Of a stretch of DNA of 64,000 nt, positions 7,618 to 15,279 are shown one piece after another (within the stretch, counting starts at the first letter, position 1; every line of letters starts with the position of its first letter). Source of the stretch: Acidobacteriaceae bacterium (lineage in GTDB: Bacteria; Acidobacteriota; Terriglobia; Terriglobales; Acidobacteriaceae); the NCBI GenBank assembly GCA_903642225.1, contig CAHJWI010000003.1:1-64000 (forward strand). Direction: 5' to 3'. Made by a program: the position numbers and the translations under genes. The notes below the pieces were generated by a model. It ran no database searches and had not been told where the DNA came from. It saw only the letters and a list, made by a program, of their open reading frames with translations.

Positions 7618-10206
7618 TTACGGCCTGTGCTCGATGGCCGGAATGCCGCCCCAGACACTCTGAAGATACGCTGCCGCGTGGCGATTCTCCATATACCAGA
7701 CGTAACGATATCCGCAGCTCAGGGCGGTTGCAAGGCAGCGGAGTGCCTGGCCGTGCATGGCCTTCACGGCATAAGGAAACCAATGTTCGGCTTGCAGTTG
7801 CTTGTTGAGCAGCCAGCCCCGTCCGGTCTTGCACTCGACCAGGGTCCTGCCGACCTTCGCGTCGAAGTTGCAGCGGCGAACCGGTCCGAGTTCAAGGCGA
7901 AAGTCGGGCGCTCCGTTGGTCACGCGATTGCAATAGGAGTTGTGGCCGAGGTGTCCCCCTGTCGGCTTGATGAACTTGCCTCTGCACTTCTTCTTGTCTG
8001 CCGGGGGCTTGCGCGAGCGACGCTTTTTGCATTTAAAGCTGCCCTCGGTGCATATGCCGAGAAGGCTGTAGAAGAAGTCGCGAGTACGCTGAATGGCCTC
8101 GTAGATCTTGTCGCAGATGGTGTTAAAGGCGCGAGTCAGGTACTTGGCCGCGCGGACAATGATCCTGGCGATGTCGCCGAGGATGGGAAGCGCTTTGGTG
8201 ACGATCTTGAAGAAGCGCCGGCCAAGCTGGATGACCCACTCGAGGGCTTCGCGCGCTGCGACCTTGGCGGCCGCGATGCCGGCCTCCGCGCCGGCTGTGA
8301 GATAGGTGACGACTGCTTCAAAGGCAAACTGACCAACCAGCCGGCCGACTTTCTCTCCAAGGGCAGCGGAGGAGAGCCTGGCATATTCGAGCATTTTGTC
8401 GGCGATCAGTTCGCCCGCCTCGCGGCTCTTCTCCTTGCCCGCCTCGTAGACCATCCTGAGCAGTTCCTTGGCGCGCTTTGGATTCTTCCATAGCTCGGCA
8501 AGCTGATCGATCGCTCCTCCCACCACTCCCTTGATGGAGCTGCCGAGATCCTTCATGGCCTCCCAGGCTGCGCTGAGTTCGTCTGGCAGTTCGGTGAACG
8601 ACTTCACCATCTGTTCGCAGAACTTGATCGCCCGCGGGACAAAGCACACCATGTTGATCACCATCTGCACGATGCCGAGCAGGCCATCGACCAGGAAGCC
8701 CTTGAGAGCGCCACCTGCGAAGCCGAGCGCGGCCTTCGCATCGAGGCCGATGATCATCTTGCCAATCTTTTGGAAGATGGCAACCTTCTCAGCATCGGCG
8801 ACCTTACGCAGTTTGGTCAGGAAGCCTGTAAGCCCTGCCTGGAACCAGCCCCACAGGGGGCCGACGAGGGGCTCGCCCGGAAGCTTTTCGACGCCCAGCA
8901 ACGCAGCATCTATCGCCTTGTTGATCGCGGCAGCGCGAGCCGAGAGGGGCAAGGCGTCCCAGGCCTGGCGGGCCACATAGCCGCCAACACCGCCCGTGAC
9001 GGCGCCGAGGATCTCATCGGCGAAGGAGGTCTCTTCTTCCTTAACCTCGGCCGCCGGCGCTGCCTCCGGTTCCTCCTTCCAGAGAGTGGGGCACGACTCT
9101 GTCTCGACATCGAAGTTGGGGATGACGACCTCGCCGGTCGAAGTTTCTGCGGCCTCTGCCTTCGCCTCCTTCTCGGTAGCATTCTCGTCGATTGGAGCCT
9201 CGGTCTGCTGCGCCGAGCTTGTCTCATCGTCGTCGACACTGGTCGCGTTGGCGGAGTCGATCTCTGCCTGCTGCTGGGTGACCTGCTGCTCGGTTGCGTT
9301 GGTGTCCTCCTCACGCTGTAACAGCGCAACCGGGGCAGACTGCCGTTGCTGCAACGTGTGGGTGAGCTCGTGCGCAAGGAGGCGGCGACCGTCGTCGGTG
9401 TCGGGGCGGTACCGGCCGGCGGCGAAGAAGATATCCTGTCGGGTGGTGAAGGCGTGCGCTCCGACGGCGCTCGAGAGCTCCGCGGCGTTGTGGTCGCTGT
9501 GCAAGCGGACCCCGGAGAGGTCAGCGCCGAAGCGTGGTTCAAAGTGGCTGCGGACGCTAGAGGGAAGGCCGTGGCCGCCGCTCCGCGCGGAGTTGATACG
9601 AGCTTCGATGGAAGATCCCGCGTCGGCTCTGCCAGCTGCGGGTGATGCTTTGCGCTGCGCCTGCTCTTCTTCTTCGGCGCACTTCGAGCACTTGCGGGCA
9701 AGGAAGAGGGGGTCGCCGTCGGCTTTGCGCTGCAGCTTCTCCTGCTCGCACTGCGAACAGCTTCGCTGCAACAGGACAGGCTCGGAAGCTGCCTTGCGCT
9801 GCAGCGCTTCCTCCGCCTCGCACTTCGCGCACTTGCGCTGAACGAGGGCATCGGAGGCCGACCTTGGCAACTCTTCGTCCTTGTCGCATTGCGAACACTT
9901 GCGCTGCGCCGGAGCGGCGGTGAGGCGGGAGATCCTCGGCAGCATGGGCGCCTCTCCGGAGGGCAAGCGCAGCACTGCGTCCGCGACGCGATCGGCTTCA
10001 GCCTCGTAGCGGTCTGAAGCCGGGCCGATGACGAGCTTCGCCTGGATGGCGTACGAGTTCAGCAACTGGCTTACCGCACGATTGCCGGCGGGAGCAGCCG
10101 CGCGCCTCGGCGCAGAAGGCTTGACGATCGGCGCTGTGCTGGCCGGCGCAGGCGCCTTGGGGGCGTGCACGGGAGGAGGCGCGGCCTTGGTGGGTGCCTT
10201 GGTCAT
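7618..10206 (-). CDS. eCIS-associated DUF4157 toxin with CxxC knuckles and C-terminal restriction-endonuclease-fold domain
   Basis: The start at 10206 is chosen because GGAGAGG lies just upstream; an upstream extension to 10356 lacks family features. The 862-residue product has a Pro/Ala-rich head, then GNRAVSQLLN, then four CxxC knuckles each followed by acidic residues (CSQCDKDEE, CAKCEAEE, CSQCEQE, CSKCAEEEE; about 100-175). Next is the DUF4157 domain with HELTHTLQQRQ (near 277), an acidic linker and a hydrophobic/Gly-rich region (about 400-560). The last 110 residues are a Cys-rich nuclease-like domain with NFDAKVGRTLVECKTGRGW (ExK near 792), consistent with a PD-(D/E)xK or Tox-REase-5-type toxin. 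The knuckles and DUF4157 are typical of eCIS cargo; DNA as target is inferred. Confidence 0.8.
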   Translation of the reverse strand: MTKAPTKAAPPPVHAPKAPAPASTAPIVKPSAPRRAAAPAGNRAVSQLLNSYAIQAKLVIGPASDRYEAEADRVADAVLRLPSGEAPMLPRISRLTAAPAQRKCSQCDKDEELPRSASDALVQRKCAKCEAEEALQRKAASEPVLLQRSCSQCEQEKLQRKADGDPLFLARKCSKCAEEEEQAQRKASPAAGRADAGSSIEARINSARSGGHGLPSSVRSHFEPRFGADLSGVRLHSDHNAAELSSAVGAHAFTTRQDIFFAAGRYRPDTDDGRRLLAHELTHTLQQRQSAPVALLQREEDTNATEQQVTQQQAEIDSANATSVDDDETSSAQQTEAPIDENATEKEAKAEAAETSTGEVVIPNFDVETESCPTLWKEEPEAAPAAEVKEEETSFADEILGAVTGGVGGYVARQAWDALPLSARAAAINKAIDAALLGVEKLPGEPLVGPLWGWFQAGLTGFLTKLRKVADAEKVAIFQKIGKMIIGLDAKAALGFAGGALKGFLVDGLLGIVQMVINMVCFVPRAIKFCEQMVKSFTELPDELSAAWEAMKDLGSSIKGVVGGAIDQLAELWKNPKRAKELLRMVYEAGKEKSREAGELIADKMLEYARLSSAALGEKVGRLVGQFAFEAVVTYLTAGAEAGIAAAKVAAREALEWVIQLGRRFFKIVTKALPILGDIARIIVRAAKYLTRAFNTICDKIYEAIQRTRDFFYSLLGICTEGSFKCKKRRSRKPPADKKKCRGKFIKPTGGHLGHNSYCNRVTNGAPDFRLELGPVRRCNFDAKVGRTLVECKTGRGWLLNKQLQAEHWFPYAVKAMHGQALRCLATALSCGYRYVWYMENRHAAAYLQSVWGGIPAIEHRP

Positions 10207-10258
10207 AGGCCTCTCCGCCGCGAGGCTTCCCCTCGAGCGATCGTGCGTAGACGGAGGA

Positions 10259-10474
10259 TCATTTCGGCCACCACAGGTGCTGACGCCACCAGTTTGGCTG
10301 AGGCGCGTCGGGACTCTGGAAGGAGATCGGCTCGTCATGGGAGACGGACTCCTCATAGACCTCGACCTCGGTCGGGCGGCGTTCCAGCAGCCGCTGAACC
10401 GCGCGGTTGCCGACGGTCGCCTGAAGACGAAGAACCAGCTCTGCCGAGATCGCCGTGGGCTGGGTGTGCTTCAT
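10259..10474 (-). CDS. small eCIS-associated protein with GNRAVQRLL motif
   Basis: This 71-residue ORF has a clear ribosome binding site (GAGGAGG, 9 bases before ATG). It contains LQATVGNRAVQRLLERR, the same short helix found at the N-terminus of DUF4157 cargo proteins, including GNRAVSQLLN in the following toxin gene. The rest is acidic and ends in a Trp-rich tail (NWWRQHLWWPK). It lies 52 bases before the toxin start in the same orientation. It may act as a detached loading tag or adaptor for the cargo; that is inference. Confidence 0.6.
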   Translation of the reverse strand: MKHTQPTAISAELVLRLQATVGNRAVQRLLERRPTEVEVYEESVSHDEPISFQSPDAPQPNWWRQHLWWPK

Positions 10475-10526
10475 GGAGCGAGCCTCCTCTCAGATAGGAA
10501 ACGTCTGGTGCTTGCGTGGACGAGCT

Positions 10527-11288
10527 TTACTGGGGACGGGCCGGTTCCGGCTGCGGCGCGGGAGTATTATCCCTTCCGTTCGAGGTATTGCAGTTCCACC
10601 AGAACTGACCGAAGCCCAGCGCCTGGCGACGGCAGTCGCATGGTTGCACAGTGACGACGCCGTTGGCGTCCGTGGTGAAGGAGGCGAGAGGAACCCACGG
10701 ATCGGTTGGACAGGCAAGGCAGGCGGGCGCCGGCCCCGTACCCAGGTTGAGTCTGACCGGATCGACGTTATTGGGGCAATCCTCGAGAATACAGATCTGG
10801 TAGCTGTCGCACAGGCGCGTGTACTCGCAGGCGTCGCTGTGGCAGCCGCAGCCACCGATGGGCGCGCGCACGAGACGTGTGGGCTTCTCGACGTACTGCA
10901 CGGCCACGTACTGCACGGCGTCCGAAGCCGGGGTGGGCTGCTGTTCCTGGCAGCCGTCCGTGATGCTGACGGACGGGGTGCAGGATACGCGCACGTCGAC
11001 GCACTGGTCCTTCTCGATGTAGATTTCATCGCCATAGGGCCCGAGGATGTAGCCGGCCTTGACGATCACCTTCCACGGCTGGTTCGAGGGCACGACCGTC
11101 GCTCCGCATACGACGCCCCAGCCGTGCAGGAAGCGGTTATGACGCCGCATGCGGGCGCGGAAGTAATCCTGCTCGAGGGTCATGTCCTCGGGAGTGATGA
11201 GTTGACCGGCATAGTAACGTGGGCGTTCGCTGGAAGAACTCCCGGGGGTGGTCTGGCAGCCACAGTTGCAGGGTGTCATCGTGGACAT
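10527..11288 (-). CDS. eCIS accessory protein, shared N-terminal domain (paralogue A, Cys-rich)
   Basis: The start at 11288 has an ideal ribosome binding site (AAAGGAGG, then 4 bases, then ATG); the longer ORF start lacks one. The 253-residue protein has the N-terminal pattern RYYAGQLITPEDMTLEQDYF...NRFLHGWGVVCGA, then GYILGPYGDEIYIE. This is shared with the genes at 11311, 14259 and 15280, so the four are paralogues. It is unusually Cys-rich (CNCGC near the start, later GGCGCHSDAC and CLAC), suggesting metal binding or disulphides outside the cell. Position among baseplate genes suggests a peripheral baseplate or fibre part; the function is not known. Confidence 0.65.
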   Translation of the reverse strand: MSTMTPCNCGCQTTPGSSSSERPRYYAGQLITPEDMTLEQDYFRARMRRHNRFLHGWGVVCGATVVPSNQPWKVIVKAGYILGPYGDEIYIEKDQCVDVRVSCTPSVSITDGCQEQQPTPASDAVQYVAVQYVEKPTRLVRAPIGGCGCHSDACEYTRLCDSYQICILEDCPNNVDPVRLNLGTGPAPACLACPTDPWVPLASFTTDANGVVTVQPCDCRRQALGFGQFWWNCNTSNGRDNTPAPQPEPARPQ

Positions 11289-11310
11289 AGGTCCTCCTTT
11301 GAGGTGCTGG

Positions 11311-12087
11311 TTACTGCTTGCCGCCACGGGTGCGCGCGGGCAGATCGCCGGCGAGCGCGAGCATCAGGTCGAGCAGCATGTCGTTGGTGTAGACGATCGG
11401 CCGGATGTTGATGTCGATGTCAGTGTCCTGGATAGGATCGTCGCCTTGTGGCAGCCGGATATTCGCAAGCGGAATGCAGCAGTCGGCGGGGAGCGCGGGG
11501 CAGTCGCGGGTGACGCTCTCGACCAGCGCGCTGTAGTTCAAGCGGCCGTTGAGGAGGAAGTCCGGCACGGACGAGGTGAGGTCGACCTCAGGGATCCGAC
11601 CCTCGGTGATCTCCAGGCTGTATCGCTCCTGGATGGAGGACGCGGAGCAGGTTGTGGCGTTTCCGCACTCGTCGACGGAGACGGAGACCGGGTCGGTCTC
11701 GCACTGTTTGAAGCAGAGCGAGATGTGCACGTAGTCGTTGAGGCACTCGGCGCCGGCGGCGAACTTGGCCTCGTCACTTGCGGCGGGCCCGGCTGGGACC
11801 GGCAGTGGGTCGGAGTTGCGCGGAACGACGATCTCCCGGCCACAGCGATCGAGCGCTGCGCCGCCGGTGACGATGACGCCGCGGCCGTCGGGCGCGGCAA
11901 TAACATCCAGACCGCAGAGGACGCCGAAGCCGCAGACCATGCGGTTGAGCATCCAGCGCTTGCCGTTGTTGTAGTTCTGTTCCAGCTCGAAGTGGAAGAC
12001 ATCGAGCAGCTTGCCGTAGAAGTAGCGGTTGCGGACAAAGGTGCTTATCCCTGCCCGGGGCTTGCTGTTTTGAGTTGAAACGCTCAT
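11311..12087 (-). CDS. eCIS accessory protein, shared N-terminal domain (paralogue B)
   Basis: The protein has 258 residues; GGAGA precedes the ATG. Its N-terminus, RNRYFYGKLLDVFHFELEQ, followed by NRMVCGFGVLCGLDV and GAALDRCGREIVVP, is the clearest example of the domain shared by four genes of this locus. In this pattern a Y-x-G-[KQ]-L-L strand is followed by a Q-x-Y helix, a G-x-G-V-x-x-G-L turn and a D-x-x-G-R-E-I strand. The rest has several Cys residues and no recognised motif. It follows the tail-protein-I gene by 9 bases, so it is almost certainly co-transcribed. The role is unknown; a baseplate-edge or fibre adaptor is a reasonable guess. Confidence 0.65.
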   Translation of the reverse strand: MSVSTQNSKPRAGISTFVRNRYFYGKLLDVFHFELEQNYNNGKRWMLNRMVCGFGVLCGLDVIAAPDGRGVIVTGGAALDRCGREIVVPRNSDPLPVPAGPAASDEAKFAAGAECLNDYVHISLCFKQCETDPVSVSVDECGNATTCSASSIQERYSLEITEGRIPEVDLTSSVPDFLLNGRLNYSALVESVTRDCPALPADCCIPLANIRLPQGDDPIQDTDIDINIRPIVYTNDMLLDLMLALAGDLPARTRGGKQ

Positions 12088-12096
12088 CGCTTCTCC

Positions 12097-14256
12097 TTAT
12101 TGGTCCAGCTTGAATTCCTGTCCGAGCCGAACGGCTCCGACGCGCGGCGAAGAGGAGCCGCTCAGGCGGAGACCCGCGGCCGAGCCGGGCGCTCCGAGGG
12201 CGGACGGTTTGGCCGCGCCGGCGATGAAGCTGTCGATGCCGATACGGGCTTGTGCCCCGACGCGCATGGTGCTTTCGAGCACGGAGAGTTGCCACATGGT
12301 GTGCGCCGGCTTTTCGCCCTCGACGACGCGGCGAACGAGATCGAGCTTGCCCGGGTCGGCTACATCGCCGGCTGCGACCTCAACGACGAACTTGTAGGCG
12401 AGGCCGTCGAAGAGCGGTTCGCCGTATTGGTCGTCGCCGATCAGGAACGAGCGGTCGAGCTGCGCGGTGCTGTCGAGCACGGCGGGCCCTGGATGCATGG
12501 AGCTCAACGTGGCACCAAGGCCGAGAGGAGTACCGGTAGGTGTGGAGGAAGTGCCGGAGCAGGCGTCATCCGAAGGCATCGTCCAAACGTTGGCGTTCGC
12601 GATCGGCTGGACGATGTTGGCGCGTACTCCAGCGTCCTGCAAGAGCGCGAGTCGTAGACCCTCTGCGGTGCCGCGCCACTGGCTGCGGTAAAAGGCGTTG
12701 GCGATGGATGTGCGAATCTGACTGATGGGTTCTTCCTGCTCAAGGTTGGTAGCGAGCCACGAGGCAAGCCAGGGCAAGGCGTCCGCCGGCGCGGCGTGCG
12801 GACTGAAGTAGCGAAGCAGGGTGTCGAACTCGCTCTCGAGGTCGTCGAAGACGCTCTGAAAGAGAGCCAGAAACCGCGCGAGGAAGTCCGGCGTGCTGGG
12901 TGGCTGGCGGTAGATCGCCGGGAGCAGCGGCAGGTAGCCGGGATCGTTGAAGGTGACGCGCATCTGGGTGAGGCTCGGGGTGGTGGTGCGTTCACTCCGG
13001 AAGACCGCCCCGACGAAGAGAAAGGGTAGCTTGTCGCGGGGAAGCTGGAGGTCGGTGATGCCGTTAGGCAGTGCGGTCCATGCCGTGTCGCTGAAGGGAG
13101 TCTGGGACGCCGTCGAAACCGGTGGCGCGACCGAGGAGTGGGACAGGGCGTAGTGCAGGTCGATTGAAGTGGAAGCCGGCTGCTTCAGCTCCGCCTGGAG
13201 ACGGCTCCATGCCGTCAGGCCGGAGGCGGCGGGGATCGCTTCGCTCCATAAGACGCCGATGGAGAGATACGCCCCGAGGGCGTTGAGGAGCGCGGGCGCG
13301 GCGTCCGTCCCTGCCGCCACGTGAACGGCGCCGGAGGCATCCAGCGCGAGAGCAGCGACAGGTCCTGAGTAGCCAACCGCGGCGCCGCACGAGGGATAGC
13401 CCGCGGTTCGGCTGTAGGCGAGTACGCTGCGAAGCTGATTGTCTCCGACGTAGAGAATGGAAGCGCTGGCCGCGAGCGCGAGAACTCCGGAGGTACCGGG
13501 AATGCGCGACGGGGAGCCGTCTGCCTCTTTGCGCGGAACGCCCTTGCCGTCGAAGACGTGGATGATCTGATCGTCAAGGTTGAAGACGAAGACGAACACG
13601 TCGTCGCCTCCGCCCGAAACCGCGAGCGCGCCTGGGCGTTGCACGCTGGTCTGGAGGTTCGTGGTGAACGGCGTGTCCGGGTCCTCGCTGGGGGAAAGCT
13701 TTTGCACGCGGGCATTGCCGTAGTCGAGGACATAGAGGTTGCCATCGAGGTCGGTGGAAACGGTCCAGGGCGTGTCGTAACGGCCCGGGGCGTTGCCGGG
13801 CTGCGGGGCCGCGGTGAGGTCGTCCTGACCCCAGACCGAAGTGAGCGAGAAATTGACGGTCTCGAAGAAGAGAATGCGGTGGTTGCCGCTGTCCACGAGC
13901 GCGAGGCGCTTGCCTGCGTCAAGCAGCACGAGACCGCGGGGCGCGTCGAGCGGCGCGAGGCCGGTGCCTTCGAGCAGATGCGTGAGAACTGTCGCCGAGG
14001 ACGAACAGCCGCCCTGGAGAACCACGGTGTTGGTGCCGGGAACAGTCGTGAAGGTGCGGCCCGCGTCGTCGACTGCAACGCCGGATGGCGCTGGAGGCGA
14101 GGCCACGCCGCCCAGATCGACCGGGGGACCGTCGAGCGCGGGGGATGGCAGAAGCTCGAGCGCACCGCCAGTGGCAAGCACGAGGCCGCTCCAGTGGACG
14201 TCGAGCCACCGGCCTTCGCGGTTGAGATAACGGAAGTTGTTGGGCTTTGGCAGCAT
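12097..14256 (-). CDS. phage tail protein I-like baseplate protein fused to N-terminal NHL-type beta-propeller
   Basis: The protein has 719 residues; GTG at 14259 is an alternative start. Residues about 50-320 contain repeated NHL-like blades (PSGVAVDDAGRTFT, RLALVDSGNHRILFF, VSTDLDGNLYVLDYGNARVQKL), normally a ligand- or glycan-binding beta-propeller. From about 450 it reads LPLLPAIYRQPPSTPDFLARF, DDLESEFDTLL and LPWLASWLATNLEQEEP, then a WRGTAEGLRLAL segment. This is the P2 gpI-like tail protein domain (TIGR02242 type) of contractile injection systems. The tail domain would hold the protein on the baseplate wedge and the propeller could contact a target; the second part is inference. Confidence 0.78.
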   Translation of the reverse strand: MLPKPNNFRYLNREGRWLDVHWSGLVLATGGALELLPSPALDGPPVDLGGVASPPAPSGVAVDDAGRTFTTVPGTNTVVLQGGCSSSATVLTHLLEGTGLAPLDAPRGLVLLDAGKRLALVDSGNHRILFFETVNFSLTSVWGQDDLTAAPQPGNAPGRYDTPWTVSTDLDGNLYVLDYGNARVQKLSPSEDPDTPFTTNLQTSVQRPGALAVSGGGDDVFVFVFNLDDQIIHVFDGKGVPRKEADGSPSRIPGTSGVLALAASASILYVGDNQLRSVLAYSRTAGYPSCGAAVGYSGPVAALALDASGAVHVAAGTDAAPALLNALGAYLSIGVLWSEAIPAASGLTAWSRLQAELKQPASTSIDLHYALSHSSVAPPVSTASQTPFSDTAWTALPNGITDLQLPRDKLPFLFVGAVFRSERTTTPSLTQMRVTFNDPGYLPLLPAIYRQPPSTPDFLARFLALFQSVFDDLESEFDTLLRYFSPHAAPADALPWLASWLATNLEQEEPISQIRTSIANAFYRSQWRGTAEGLRLALLQDAGVRANIVQPIANANVWTMPSDDACSGTSSTPTGTPLGLGATLSSMHPGPAVLDSTAQLDRSFLIGDDQYGEPLFDGLAYKFVVEVAAGDVADPGKLDLVRRVVEGEKPAHTMWQLSVLESTMRVGAQARIGIDSFIAGAAKPSALGAPGSAAGLRLSGSSSPRVGAVRLGQEFKLDQ

Positions 14257-14258
14257 CA

Positions 14259-15266
14259 CTATCCCTCGACTCCCATCCAGGCGACGTACCAGAGAGGCGA
14301 CCCGTCGGCCTGCGGCTTGTTGAGCGCGGTTGCGAGCGCGGCGGCAACGGCCGGCAGCGTGCCGAGCGTGCGATCAATCAGGATGGCGGGAATAACCAAT
14401 GAGACGGAGAGGCTGGTCAGAGTCTGCGCGTCGATGCGCAGGAAGCCGTCGACGACCAGCGCCGCCGGCGGAGTCGGTCCCAGATCTACCGGGATCGAGC
14501 GGCCGCCCACGATATTCGCGAAATACTGCGGGAGGGAGCGGAAGTTGGCGGAGGAGGTGTCGACCGAGGTGGATAGCGAGATACCGAGTCCGTCATTGAC
14601 CGCGTCCCACTTCGGAGCGGCACTAAGCGTGTTTCCGGCCGCGATGTAGGGCTGCGCGGAAGGCCGTGCGTTGCGCCTCTCAGCAATCGAGAGCGGCTGG
14701 TTGAGCTGGCAGTTCAGAACCTCGGCGCGGGCGAGCCGGATGCGATTGCCGCTTTCGATGTCGGCGTTGAGGGCGGCGAGCCTGGCCCTTCGGGCCGCAC
14801 TGAGCGCGGCGGTGGTTCCGGCGGGGTCAGAGGTCGGCACGAGCTGCGCCCAACAGAAGGTGGGAACCTCACGAAGCCGCACGGCGCCGCGCGGAACGCA
14901 CACACCGTCACGGGTCTCCGTGGTGGAAGCATCGGAGGTGTAGGAGACGACAAGGTCGTAGTACACGGCGTTGCCCGCGCCGTCGTTCGCCACCGGTGGA
15001 ACCTGGAGCGTGGTGGGCCTTTCCAGCACGATCTCGCGGCCGGTAGCATCGATGGCATAGCCGGGCTGGATGGTGATCTGGCTATCGCCCTTGTTGCCGG
15101 TTACGGCGTAGCCACTAGCGACGCCGGCCTGGTGCAGGCTCTGGTTGTGGAGCCAGCGCATGGCGTGGTTGAACTCCTCCAGATCCTGGAGATCGGAGGC
15201 GTAGAGTTGCTGCCCTTTGAAGAACTGGATATGTTCGATCGGCTTCCCGGAGGCGGTCAGTGGCAT
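14259..15266 (-). CDS. eCIS accessory protein, shared N-terminal domain (paralogue C)
   Basis: The protein has 335 residues. Its N-terminus has FFKGQQLYASDLQDLEEFNHAM, LHNQSLHQAGVASGYAV and GYAIDATGREIVLE, the shared pattern of paralogues A, B and D, here with HFN/LHN in place of Cys-containing turns. The C-terminal part (FRSLPQYFANIVGG, GFLRIDAQTLTSLSVSLVIP) looks like a beta-rich domain and resembles the matching part of paralogue D (FTNTPNYFAEVS, FTLRLFMHGITRH). The stop overlaps the region of the next start (TAGTGATG), indicating translational coupling to the propeller/tail gene. Confidence 0.65.
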   Translation of the reverse strand: MPLTASGKPIEHIQFFKGQQLYASDLQDLEEFNHAMRWLHNQSLHQAGVASGYAVTGNKGDSQITIQPGYAIDATGREIVLERPTTLQVPPVANDGAGNAVYYDLVVSYTSDASTTETRDGVCVPRGAVRLREVPTFCWAQLVPTSDPAGTTAALSAARRARLAALNADIESGNRIRLARAEVLNCQLNQPLSIAERRNARPSAQPYIAAGNTLSAAPKWDAVNDGLGISLSTSVDTSSANFRSLPQYFANIVGGRSIPVDLGPTPPAALVVDGFLRIDAQTLTSLSVSLVIPAILIDRTLGTLPAVAAALATALNKPQADGSPLWYVAWMGVEG

Positions 15267-15279
15267 GGTGTCCTCGTGG

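Noticed and set aside
9640..9910. CRISPR-like or satellite repeat
   Set aside because: The periodic sequence encodes the four CxxC knuckles of the toxin. Spacing and sequence vary, and it is coding. No CRISPR array was seen anywhere in the window.
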